This document shows positions 9,026 through 16,832 of a DNA stretch of 64,000 bases, in pieces; position 1 is the first letter of the stretch; the number at the start of each line of letters is the position of its first letter. The DNA lies in assembly GCA_017936375.1 (NCBI GenBank), contig JAGBFR010000012.1, positions 19,186 to 83,185 of the forward strand. The letters are read 5' to 3'. The position numbers and the translations under genes are program-made. Under the pieces are notes generated by a model. It was not told the origin of the DNA, searched no databases, and saw nothing but the letters and a program-made list of their open reading frames with translations. The DNA is from Clostridia bacterium. GTDB lineage: Bacteria > Bacillota > Clostridia > Christensenellales > Aristaeellaceae.

Positions 9026-9919
9026 ATGAATACCCTTGGCACCGTATCATCCGACGCGATCACCCGCGCATACATCGACAGCATCCTCGTCGAGGTGCGC
9101 CATCTGGATGCGGTCACGCCGTCCACCGAGATGACCGTCTACGGCAAGACCTTTTCCACTCCCGTCGCCACCGCCGCGCTCTCCCATCTGAACGGGCACT
9201 ACCCCGACGGCATGGCGCAGATGGCGCTGGGCGCACATCAGGCGAATGCGCTCGTCTTCAGCGGCATGGGCGCCAATGAGGAATTGACCGGCATGACCGC
9301 GACCGGCGCGTCCGTCATCAAGATCATCAAGCCCTACGCCGACAGAGAATTCATCCGCGCGCGGATCCGCCACGCGGAGGCCGCCGGCGCGCTGGCCGTG
9401 GGCATCGACATCGACCACGCCTTTGACCGCAGGCACGGCTACGACGTCATCGAGGGCATGGAGATGCGCCCGATGACCACCAGGGAAATTGCCGAGCTCG
9501 TCAAATATACCTCTCTGCCCTTTGTCATCAAGGGTGTGCTCAGCCGTCAGGACGCGCGCAAGTGCCTCGACGCCGGCGTGCGCGGCATGGTCGTCTCCCA
9601 TCACAACGGGCGGCTGGACTGCGCCGTGCCCCCGCTGATGATCCTTCCCGAGATCGCGCAGGAGACGAAGGGGAAGGTTCCGCTGTTCGTCGACTGCAGC
9701 CTGAAGACCGGTCTTGACGTCTTCAAGGCGCTGGCGCTGGGCGCGACCGCCTGCTCCGTCGGCAGGCCGCTGATGGCGCGCCTGAAGGAGAAGGGCGCGC
9801 AGGGCGTGCGCGAGGGCATTGAGGAGATCACCCGCGACCTCGCCTACACGATGGCGATGACCTGCTCGCCCGATCTTGCGCATATCGACCCGAGCGTCCT
9901 GCACGTGGGCGCGCTGTAA
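9026..9919 (+). CDS. FMN-dependent alpha-hydroxy-acid oxidase/dehydrogenase family protein
   Basis: 297 residues of a beta/alpha-barrel related to glycolate/lactate oxidases: VYGKTFSTPVATAALSHLNG (flavin side), FVIKGVLSRQDARKCLDAG (Lys on FMN), GMVVSHHNGRLDC, which replaces the usual SNHGGRQ active-site segment, and LFVDCSLKTGLDVFKALALG (phosphate site). The Asn-to-His and Gly-to-Asn changes in the catalytic His segment suggest a non-classical substrate. The ATG at 9026 is used because GGAGG is 9 bases away; the ATG at 9020 is too close. Same operon as GH43 and the isomerase-like gene. Confidence 0.75.
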   Translation: MNTLGTVSSDAITRAYIDSILVEVRHLDAVTPSTEMTVYGKTFSTPVATAALSHLNGHYPDGMAQMALGAHQANALVFSGMGANEELTGMTATGASVIKIIKPYADREFIRARIRHAEAAGALAVGIDIDHAFDRRHGYDVIEGMEMRPMTTREIAELVKYTSLPFVIKGVLSRQDARKCLDAGVRGMVVSHHNGRLDCAVPPLMILPEIAQETKGKVPLFVDCSLKTGLDVFKALALGATACSVGRPLMARLKEKGAQGVREGIEEITRDLAYTMAMTCSPDLAHIDPSVLHVGAL

Positions 9920-9931
9920 GGAGGGCTGGCC

Positions 9932-10762
9932 ATGAGAATCGGCGGATCCGTCATGAAACCATACAACAGCCCGAAGGAATGGCTCGGCCATGTGCGCGAG
10001 CTGGGCTATGGGGCGGTCATCTTCCCCGTGGACAGCAGCGCAGACCATGCAGCCCGGCAGGACTACCTGCGCTGCGCGCAGGACAATGATCTCGTCATCG
10101 GCGAGGTCGGCGTCTGGCGCAACTGCATGTCCCGCAATCCCGAGGAGAAGGAACAGCACATTCAGTACGCCATCCGTCAGCTCGAGCTGGCGGAGGAGGT
10201 CGGCGCGCGCTGCTGCGTGAATATCGCGGGCGCGTGGTCTCCCCTCTGGGACGGCTACGACCCCGGGCACGGAACAAAGGCCTTCTACGACGAGGTCGTG
10301 GAGACGACGCAGCGCATCATCGACGCCGTGCAGCCGAAGAACACCTGCTTCTCTCTGGAGCCGATGCCGTGGATGTGCCCGGAATCGCCGCAGGAATACC
10401 TGCAGCTGATGCGCGATGTGGACCGCGAGGCCTTCAAGGTGCATCTGGACTTTGCCAACATGATCAGCAGCCTTGAGCGCTACCGCAATGCCTCCGCGTT
10501 CATCACCGAGTGCTTCTCCCTGCTCGGCCCGCACATCCGCAGCATCCACGCCAAGGATCTGCTCATCGACGACCATGTCCTCCCGCTGTGCATCCGCGAG
10601 GTGCCGCCGGGAGAGGGCAGCATCGATCTTATGCTGGCGCTGCGCCTCGCCGCGCAGCTGGAGGGCGACGTGCCGGTCTTCGTCGAGCACCTTGACAGCC
10701 ATGAGCAGTATCTCGCCGCGGCAAAATATATGCGAGGGCTGGCGGCTGAATTGAATTTGTAA
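9932..10762 (+). CDS. Sugar phosphate isomerase/epimerase-like TIM barrel (AP endonuclease 2 family)
   Basis: 276 residues. Typical xylose-isomerase-like barrel: GARCCVNIAG, CFSLEPMPWMCPESP (metal-binding Glu), FKVHLDFANM (Asp), IRSIHAKDLL (His/Lys-Asp) and VPVFVEHLD (final Glu). These residues bind a divalent metal in this superfamily. It starts 12 bases after the preceding gene with GGAGG in the gap, so the pair is cotranscribed. Substrate unknown; sugar or inositol-derived substrates are usual. Confidence 0.8.
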   Translation: MRIGGSVMKPYNSPKEWLGHVRELGYGAVIFPVDSSADHAARQDYLRCAQDNDLVIGEVGVWRNCMSRNPEEKEQHIQYAIRQLELAEEVGARCCVNIAGAWSPLWDGYDPGHGTKAFYDEVVETTQRIIDAVQPKNTCFSLEPMPWMCPESPQEYLQLMRDVDREAFKVHLDFANMISSLERYRNASAFITECFSLLGPHIRSIHAKDLLIDDHVLPLCIREVPPGEGSIDLMLALRLAAQLEGDVPVFVEHLDSHEQYLAAAKYMRGLAAELNL

Positions 10763-10799
10763 TCACAAGACCAAACTTATCACACATTCAAATCAAGCG

Positions 10800-10956
10800 C
10801 CCGCATTCTCCATCCGTCAGCTTCGCTGACACCTTCCTCCCGGAGGAAGGCAAAACAAATCCATATTCTTCAGATCAGCATGCTGATTTGCTCATGTTAT
10901 TCAACATAATGGCTCCCTCCGGGAGGGAGCTGGCTGCCGAAGGCAGTCTGAGGGAG
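10800..10956 (+). repeat. 157-bp interspersed palindromic repeat, copy B
   Basis: Same length and termini as the copy at 7235-7391 (CCCGCATTCTCC to CTGAGGGAG) with palindromes CCTTCCTCCCGGAGGAAGG and CTCCCTCCGGGAGGGAG. It lies between convergent transcription units, and the 290-bp gap holds nothing else but the ACT-gene terminator. Confidence 0.85.
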
Positions 10957-10999
10957 ATCTCGGGCAGATAAGCTGCAGAAATGAAAAAAATGGAACCTA

Positions 11000-11035
11000 A
11001 ACAAAAATCAGCCTCCGGACATCCGGGGGCTGATT
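11000..11035 (-). terminator. Terminator of the ior/paaK/ACT operon
   Basis: On the minus strand, AATCAGCC...GGCTGATT with an inner TCCGGA/TCCGGG stem, followed by TTTTTGTTT. Confidence 0.85.
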
Positions 11036-11052
11036 CTTATTTGCCTGAAAGC

Positions 11053-11481
11053 TTACTTGATGCCGAGCTCCTCATTGCCGGCCAGCGCAACGCCGTGCGC
11101 GGTGACGAGTGCCTTGAACTTTTCCTCGTCCGCGGTGCGGAAGACCATGTAGGCCTTGCCGTCCCTGTGGGTGAAGAGGGAATACATGTACTCGATGTCC
11201 ATATTGCCCTCGGCGAGCGCCTCAAGTACCGGGGAGAGGCCGCCGGCCTGATCCGGCACCTCAACGACGGTCACCGGGGTCTTGGAGAGGATGAATCCAT
11301 TCTCCAGCAGCACGTTGGTCGCCTTGTCCGCGTCGTCCACGATCACGCGCAGCACGCCGTAATCGCTGGTCTCGGCGATGGAGATGGCGCGCATATCCAC
11401 GCTATGATCCGCGAGCACGCGGGTCACCTGCGCCAGCTGGCCGGCGCGGTTCTCCAGGAAGATCGAAATCTGATGAATCAT
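11053..11481 (-). CDS. Tandem ACT-domain protein
   Basis: 142 residues with two ACT domains: residues 3-70 (ISIFLENRAGQLAQVTRVLA) and about 72-140 (PDQAGGLSPVLEALAEGNMD). ACT domains bind amino acids as regulatory ligands. It is the last gene of the iorA-iorB-paaK-ACT operon, 12 bases after paaK, with GGAGG before the ATG. Proteins of this kind often accompany IorAB and PaaK and may sense aromatic amino acids; that role is inferred. Confidence 0.85.
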   Translation of the reverse strand: MIHQISIFLENRAGQLAQVTRVLADHSVDMRAISIAETSDYGVLRVIVDDADKATNVLLENGFILSKTPVTVVEVPDQAGGLSPVLEALAEGNMDIEYMYSLFTHRDGKAYMVFRTADEEKFKALVTAHGVALAGNEELGIK

Positions 11482-11493
11482 GCCTCTGCCTCC

Positions 11494-12792
11494 TTAAATC
11501 TTGCGCTTGTCGATGATGCGGACGGCCTTGCCCTCGGAGCGGGTGATGCTCTTCGGAGAGACGATGCGGACCTTCGCATAGATGCCCAGCATGGTCTTGA
11601 GGGCAGCCACGAGCTTCTTCTCCTCATCGTGGATGTCGGCGAGGGAGTCGGAGAACTTCTCCGGCGACATCTCGACCATGACCTCGAGGGTATCGGAGTG
11701 ATTGACGCGGTCGACGATGATCTGATAGTTGGCCGGATAGCCCTGCTCGAGCAGGACGGTCTCAATCTGGGACGGGAAGACGTTGACGCCCTTGATGATG
11801 AGCATATCGTCGCTGCGGCCCATCGGCTTGGACATCTTCACATGCGTGCGGCCGCAGGAGCAGGGCTTGCGGGTGAGCACGCAGATATCGCGGGTGCGAT
11901 AGCGCAGCAGCGGGAAGGCTTCCTTCGTCAGAGACGTGAAGACCAGCTCGCCCTTGCTGCCCTCGGGCAGGACCTCTCCCGTCTCCGGGTCGATGATCTC
12001 GGCGAGGAAGTGGTCCTCGTTGATATGCATGCCGGTCTGCTCGCTGCACTCATAGGCCACGCCGGGGCCGGAGGTCTCGGTCAGGCCGTAGATATCATAC
12101 GCCTTAATGCCCAGAGAATTCTGGATATCGCGGCGCATCTCCTCGCTCCATGCCTCCGCGCCGAAGATGCCGGCCTTGAGCTTGATCTTATCGCGCAGGC
12201 CCGCCTCGGCGATGGACTCGCCCAGGTATGCGGCATAGGACGGCGTGCAGCAGAGGATGGTCGTCTCAAGATCGGTCATGAACTGCAGCTGACGCTCAGT
12301 ATTGCCGGAGGACATCGGCAGGGTCAGGCAGCCCACCTTGTGGGAGCCGCCGTTGAGGCCGGGGCCGCCGGTAAAGAGACCATAGCCATAGGCAACCTGA
12401 ACGACGTCCTCCTTCGTGCCGCCGGCGGCGACGATCGCGCGGGCGCAGCAGTCCTCCCAGAGATCGACGTCATGCTGGGTGTAGAAGGCGACGACGCGGC
12501 GGCCGGTGGTGCCGGAGGTCGACTGGATACGGACGCACTCGCTCAGCGGCATGCCCAGCAGACCGTAGGGATAGGCGTCGCGCAGGTCCGCCTTGGTCAG
12601 GAAGGGGAGCTTGTGCAGATCGGCGATGGACTTGATGTCCTCCGGGGTCACGCCCTTCTCTTCCATTTTGGCGCGGTAGTAGGGAACATTGTCCCATACG
12701 TGCTTGACCTGCTTGACCAGGCGCTCATTCTGCCAGGCCAGAATCTGCTCACGGGAAGCAGTTTCTATTTCAGGCTGATAGTAATTCGGCAT
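11494..12792 (-). CDS. paaK: Phenylacetate-CoA ligase
   Basis: 432 residues, normal PaaK length. It activates phenylacetate or related aryl acids with ATP and CoA. The adenylation core STSGTTGRR (about residues 90-98) replaces the classic P-loop, AYDIYGLTE and HVKMSKPMGRSDDMLIIKGVN follow, and SPKSITRSEGKAVRI at the C-terminus holds the catalytic Lys region. Start supported by AAGGAGG. The gene lies between iorB and the ACT gene. An aryl acid formed downstream of IorAB is the probable substrate. Confidence 0.92.
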   Translation of the reverse strand: MPNYYQPEIETASREQILAWQNERLVKQVKHVWDNVPYYRAKMEEKGVTPEDIKSIADLHKLPFLTKADLRDAYPYGLLGMPLSECVRIQSTSGTTGRRVVAFYTQHDVDLWEDCCARAIVAAGGTKEDVVQVAYGYGLFTGGPGLNGGSHKVGCLTLPMSSGNTERQLQFMTDLETTILCCTPSYAAYLGESIAEAGLRDKIKLKAGIFGAEAWSEEMRRDIQNSLGIKAYDIYGLTETSGPGVAYECSEQTGMHINEDHFLAEIIDPETGEVLPEGSKGELVFTSLTKEAFPLLRYRTRDICVLTRKPCSCGRTHVKMSKPMGRSDDMLIIKGVNVFPSQIETVLLEQGYPANYQIIVDRVNHSDTLEVMVEMSPEKFSDSLADIHDEEKKLVAALKTMLGIYAKVRIVSPKSITRSEGKAVRIIDKRKI

Positions 12793-12820
12793 GGTGATCT
12801 CCTCCTTGTGTATGTGATGT

Positions 12821-13393
12821 TCAGGCTTCTCTTCCGAGTATAAACGCCTTCTTATTCAGCTCGAGGAACTTGGCCGGGACGGACTGCTCGATCGCCTCCA
12901 TCCACTCCTCCAGCGTAAAGTCGAAATAGCGGGAAAGGTGGCCCATCAGCACGATGTTGACCGCCTTGGACGAGCCGGCGGCCTCCGCCTTTTCAAGCGC
13001 GTTGAATTCATCGACCGTCACGCCCTTGTCACGCATCTTCGCCACGAGCTCCTGCGGATAGGCAGCCGCGCCGGTGATGACGGGCATGGGGTTGATCTGC
13101 TGGGTATTGGTGACGATCCTGCCGCCCTCGCGCAGGTACTCCGTCCAGCGGGCGGCCTCCAGCAGCTCAAAGGAGACGATGAAATCCGCCTCGCCCTTGT
13201 CGATGACGGGGGAATAGACCTTCTCGCCGTAGCGCACATAGGTCACGACGCTGCCGCCGCGCTGGCTCATGCCGTGCACCTCAGAGACCTTGACGTCATA
13301 GCCCTTGGTGATCAGCAGACGGCCCAGCAGCTTGGAGGCGAGCAGGCTGCCCTGACCGCCGACGCCGACGATCATGATGTTCTTCGTGTTCAT
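12821..13393 (-). CDS. iorB: Indolepyruvate ferredoxin oxidoreductase, beta subunit
   Basis: 190 residues of the 2-oxoacid:ferredoxin oxidoreductase gamma-type fold: VGVGGQGSLLASKLLG at the N-terminus and SEVHGMSQRGGSVVTYVRYG, both diagnostic of IorB. It pairs with IorA to oxidise aryl-pyruvates to aryl-acyl-CoA with reduction of ferredoxin. It starts 2 bases after the iorA stop with AAGGAGG inside the iorA end. Cytoplasmic. Confidence 0.94.
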   Translation of the reverse strand: MNTKNIMIVGVGGQGSLLASKLLGRLLITKGYDVKVSEVHGMSQRGGSVVTYVRYGEKVYSPVIDKGEADFIVSFELLEAARWTEYLREGGRIVTNTQQINPMPVITGAAAYPQELVAKMRDKGVTVDEFNALEKAEAAGSSKAVNIVLMGHLSRYFDFTLEEWMEAIEQSVPAKFLELNKKAFILGREA

Positions 13394-13395
13394 GC

Positions 13396-15138
13396 TCAGT
13401 CCTCCTTGCCTTCGTGCAGTGCGTCAAAGCGGCACAGCTGGGTGCAGACGCCGCAGCCGGTGCACAGCGTGTTGTCGATGCAGGCCTTTCCGTCCTTCAT
13501 GAAGATGGCCGGACAGCCAACCTTCATGCACAGGCGGCAGGAGCGGCACTTGTCGCTTTCCACCACGACGGGCTTCTTGTGCTTCACATACTTGAGCAGC
13601 GCGCACGGACGGCGGCTGATGATGACGGAGGTCTCCGGCGCAGCGAGCTCCTCTTTGATCGCGTCCTCGGTCTCCTTGAGGTTGTACGGATCGACCACGC
13701 GAACGCGCTTGACGCCGACGGCGCGGCAGAGCGTCTCCAGATCGATCTTCGCGCAGGGATCGCCCTTGAGGTTATAGCCCGTGGTCGGGTTCTGCTGGTG
13801 GCCGGTCATGCCGGTGATGGAGTTATCCACGATGATGATCGTGGAGGCGGACTCATTGTAGACCGCGTTGATCAGGCCGGTCACGCCGGAATGCATGAAC
13901 GTGGAATCGCCGATGACCGCGACGGTGCGGTTATCCGCCGCGCCGCCCTGCGCCTTGGTGAAGCCATGGATGCCGGAGACGGACGCGCCCATGCAGATCG
14001 TGGTATCCAGCGCGCCCAGCGGCGGCACGGCGCCCAGCGTGTAGCAGCCGATATCGCCCAGCGCAGTGATCTTGTTCTTTGCCAGCGTGTAGAACAGGCC
14101 GCGGTGCGGGCAGCCGGCGCACATGACCGGCGGGCGGGCCGGGATGGCCGCGTCGACCGCGCCCTCGCCCTGCGGGACGGGCATGCCCAGCTTCTCGGCG
14201 ACGAGATTCTGGCTGAATTCACCGATGCAGGGGAAGAGGGACTTGCCTGTGACCTTCAGGCCCAGGCTCAGGCAGTGCGCCTCGATGAAGCTGTCCAGCT
14301 CCTCGACGACGACGAGCTCGTCGACCGACGCGGCAAAATCGATGATCTTCTTTTCCGGCATCGGCCAGATCATGCCCAGCTTGAGCACGGGATACTTGTC
14401 CCCGCAGACCTCCTTGACGTACTGATAGGAGGTGGAGGAGGTGATGATGCCGCGGGAGTGATCGCTGCCCGCCTCGATGCGGTTGATCTCCGCCGTCTCC
14501 GCCCACTGCACGAGCGCGCGGGTGCGCTCCTCGACGACGGGATGGCGCTTGCGCGCGTTGCCCGGCATCATGATGTACTTGCCGGGGTTCTTTTCGTAGG
14601 TCTTCTGCACCTCCACGCGCTCGCCGGTCTCCACGAGGCTCTGGCTGTGCGCGATGCGGGTGCACATCTTCATGATGAACGGCGTATCAAACTGCTCGGA
14701 GAGCTCGTAGGCCAGCTTCGTGAAGGCAAGCGCCTCGGCGGAGTCGGACGGCTCGAGCATCGGGATCTTCGACGCGCGGGCGTAGTGGCGGGAATCCTGC
14801 TCATTCTGAGAGGAATGCATGCCGGCGTCGTCCGCAACGGCGATGATCATGCCCGCGTTCACGCCGGTATAGCCGATGGTAAAGAGCGGATCGGCCGCAA
14901 CGTTGAGGCCGACATGCTTCATACCGCAGAAGCTGCGCCTGCCCGCGAGGCACGCGCCAAACGCCGCTTCCATCGCGACCTTCTCATTGGGCGCCCATTC
15001 GGCGATGATTTCCTGATATTTAGCCACAGTCTCAGTGATCTCCGTGGACGGAGTGCCGGGATAGCTGGAGACATACGCGCAGCCGGCTTCGTACAGTCCC
15101 CGGGCAACGGCGGCGTTGCCCAGCATAAGCTGCTTCAT
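13396..15138 (-). CDS. iorA: Indolepyruvate ferredoxin oxidoreductase, alpha subunit
   Basis: 580 residues. N-terminal pyruvate:ferredoxin oxidoreductase domain (AGCAYVSSYPGTPSTEI), central thiamine-diphosphate domain (GDIGCYTLG, then GDSTFMHSGVTGLINAVYN), and a C-terminal 2x[4Fe-4S] ferredoxin domain (CRSCRLCMKVGCP and CTGCGVCTQLC). The start at 15138 follows AAAGGAGG; a 32-codon longer frame has no ribosome site. It heads the iorA-iorB-paaK-ACT operon. Confidence 0.95.
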   Translation of the reverse strand: MKQLMLGNAAVARGLYEAGCAYVSSYPGTPSTEITETVAKYQEIIAEWAPNEKVAMEAAFGACLAGRRSFCGMKHVGLNVAADPLFTIGYTGVNAGMIIAVADDAGMHSSQNEQDSRHYARASKIPMLEPSDSAEALAFTKLAYELSEQFDTPFIMKMCTRIAHSQSLVETGERVEVQKTYEKNPGKYIMMPGNARKRHPVVEERTRALVQWAETAEINRIEAGSDHSRGIITSSTSYQYVKEVCGDKYPVLKLGMIWPMPEKKIIDFAASVDELVVVEELDSFIEAHCLSLGLKVTGKSLFPCIGEFSQNLVAEKLGMPVPQGEGAVDAAIPARPPVMCAGCPHRGLFYTLAKNKITALGDIGCYTLGAVPPLGALDTTICMGASVSGIHGFTKAQGGAADNRTVAVIGDSTFMHSGVTGLINAVYNESASTIIIVDNSITGMTGHQQNPTTGYNLKGDPCAKIDLETLCRAVGVKRVRVVDPYNLKETEDAIKEELAAPETSVIISRRPCALLKYVKHKKPVVVESDKCRSCRLCMKVGCPAIFMKDGKACIDNTLCTGCGVCTQLCRFDALHEGKED

Positions 15139-15236
15139 GGAGGTTCCTCCTTTGGTAAATTGACCTTCAAAAGGCCCATAATCCGCGCAGCCGGCTGTGC
15201 AGAGCACAGCCGGCAGAATCGCACAAATATTCAATA

Positions 15237-16790
15237 TTAATTCGACTGTTTTCCGATGGATTCCTTCACAGTAACGGTGATTTTCCGCTCATAGCAGGAG
15301 AAAACGCCGTCAAGATGCTGTTTAGAAAGCTTCGGCGTGATCAGGCTGACCACGGGTACGATCACAAGGCCGGCGAACATGCAGAACGCGCCCGCATTGA
15401 TCGGGGACTGAAGGATCGTCGGGAAGCTGCTCTTGACAAAGATATTCGCCAGCATGACCACGGTGGAGAAGGCAAAGCTCGCCCAGACGGAGAGCTTCGT
15501 CGCGCCCCTCCAGTACAGGCCGTAGAGGAACGGCGCGAGGAACGCACCCGCCAGCGCGCCCCAGCTCACGCCCATCAGCTGAGCGATGAAGGTGACGCTG
15601 GATTTATACTGCAGGATCGCCAGCACGACGGAGATCGCGATGAAGACGACGATCAGCGCGCGCATGACCTTGAGCTGCTTCTTCTCGTCCATATTCTTGA
15701 CGATCTTGCCCTTGATAAAGTCGAGCGTCAGCGTGGAGGAGGAGGTCAGCACGAGGGAAGAGAGCGTGGACATCGACGCGGAGAGCACGAGCACCACGAC
15801 CACAGAGATCAGGAATGGGGACAGGCCGGAGAGCATCGTCGGGATGATCGCGTCATAGCCCTGCGCAGCGACGTCCACCTGATCGGAAAAGAGCCTGCCG
15901 AAGCCGCCGAGGAAGTAGCAGCCGCCGGCGACGACCGCGGCAAAGAGGGTGGAGATGACCATGCCCTTGTTGATGGCGTCCTCGCTCTTGATGGCGTAGA
16001 ATTTCTGTACCATCTGCGGCAGACCCCATGTGCCCAGCGAGGTAAGCATCACCACGCCGAGGAGATTGACGGGATCCGGGCCGAAGAAGGAGGCAAACAC
16101 GCCTGGCGTCGCGCTCACGGCAGGATCGGACACCCGAGCGAGTTTATCCAGCGCCTCCATAAAGCCGCCCTGCCCCTTGAGCACGGCCATGATAACAGCG
16201 ACGATGCCCGCGAGCATGATGATGCCCTGAATGAAATCATTGACCGCGGTAGCCATGTAGCCGCCGGCAATGACGTAAATCGCCGTCAGCACCGCCATGA
16301 CGAGCACGCAGACGCTGTAATCGATGTCAAAAGCCATACCGAACAGGCGGCTGAGGCCATTGTACAGGGAAGCGGTGTAGGGAATGAGGAAGATGAAGAT
16401 AATGGCAGAAGCGGCCGTCCTGAGCGCCGGGCTGTCAAAGCGCGTGCCGAAGAACTGCGGCATGGTCGCGCTGCCCAGATGCTGAGTCATCACGCGCGTC
16501 CTGCGGCCGAGGAAGGCCCACGCCATCAGCGAGCCAATCAGTGCATTGCCGATGCCCGCCCATGTGGCGGCGACGCCGTACTTCCAGCCGAACTGACCGG
16601 CATAGCCGACGAAAACAACAGCAGAAAAATAGGAGGTGCCGTAAGCGAAGGCCGTCAGCCACGGGCCGACGCTGCGCCCGCCGAGAACAAAGCCATTGAC
16701 GTCCGTCGCATGCTTCCGGCAATACAGACCGACACCTATCGTCACAGCGAAAAACACGGCCAGCATGGCAATCTTGATCAGCATATCCAT
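15237..16790 (-). CDS. Sodium:solute symporter (SSS family)
   Basis: 517 residues with about 13 hydrophobic segments. SSS hallmarks: GLYCRKHATDVNGFVLGGRS after TM1, AYGTSYFSAVVFVGYAG, GGYMATAVNDFIQGIIM and TWGLPQMVQKFYAIKSEDAI. It imports a carboxylate, sugar or amino acid with Na+. The ATG at 16790 is chosen: AAGGAGG abuts the ATG at 16799 but is 9 bases from this one. It lies directly downstream of an acyl-CoA ligase gene, suggesting import and CoA activation of an organic acid. Confidence 0.9.
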   Translation of the reverse strand: MDMLIKIAMLAVFFAVTIGVGLYCRKHATDVNGFVLGGRSVGPWLTAFAYGTSYFSAVVFVGYAGQFGWKYGVAATWAGIGNALIGSLMAWAFLGRRTRVMTQHLGSATMPQFFGTRFDSPALRTAASAIIFIFLIPYTASLYNGLSRLFGMAFDIDYSVCVLVMAVLTAIYVIAGGYMATAVNDFIQGIIMLAGIVAVIMAVLKGQGGFMEALDKLARVSDPAVSATPGVFASFFGPDPVNLLGVVMLTSLGTWGLPQMVQKFYAIKSEDAINKGMVISTLFAAVVAGGCYFLGGFGRLFSDQVDVAAQGYDAIIPTMLSGLSPFLISVVVVLVLSASMSTLSSLVLTSSSTLTLDFIKGKIVKNMDEKKQLKVMRALIVVFIAISVVLAILQYKSSVTFIAQLMGVSWGALAGAFLAPFLYGLYWRGATKLSVWASFAFSTVVMLANIFVKSSFPTILQSPINAGAFCMFAGLVIVPVVSLITPKLSKQHLDGVFSCYERKITVTVKESIGKQSN

Positions 16791-16832
16791 AACAAGCATC
16801 CTCCTTTTTCAAGCTTTTGGAAACAACGATGA

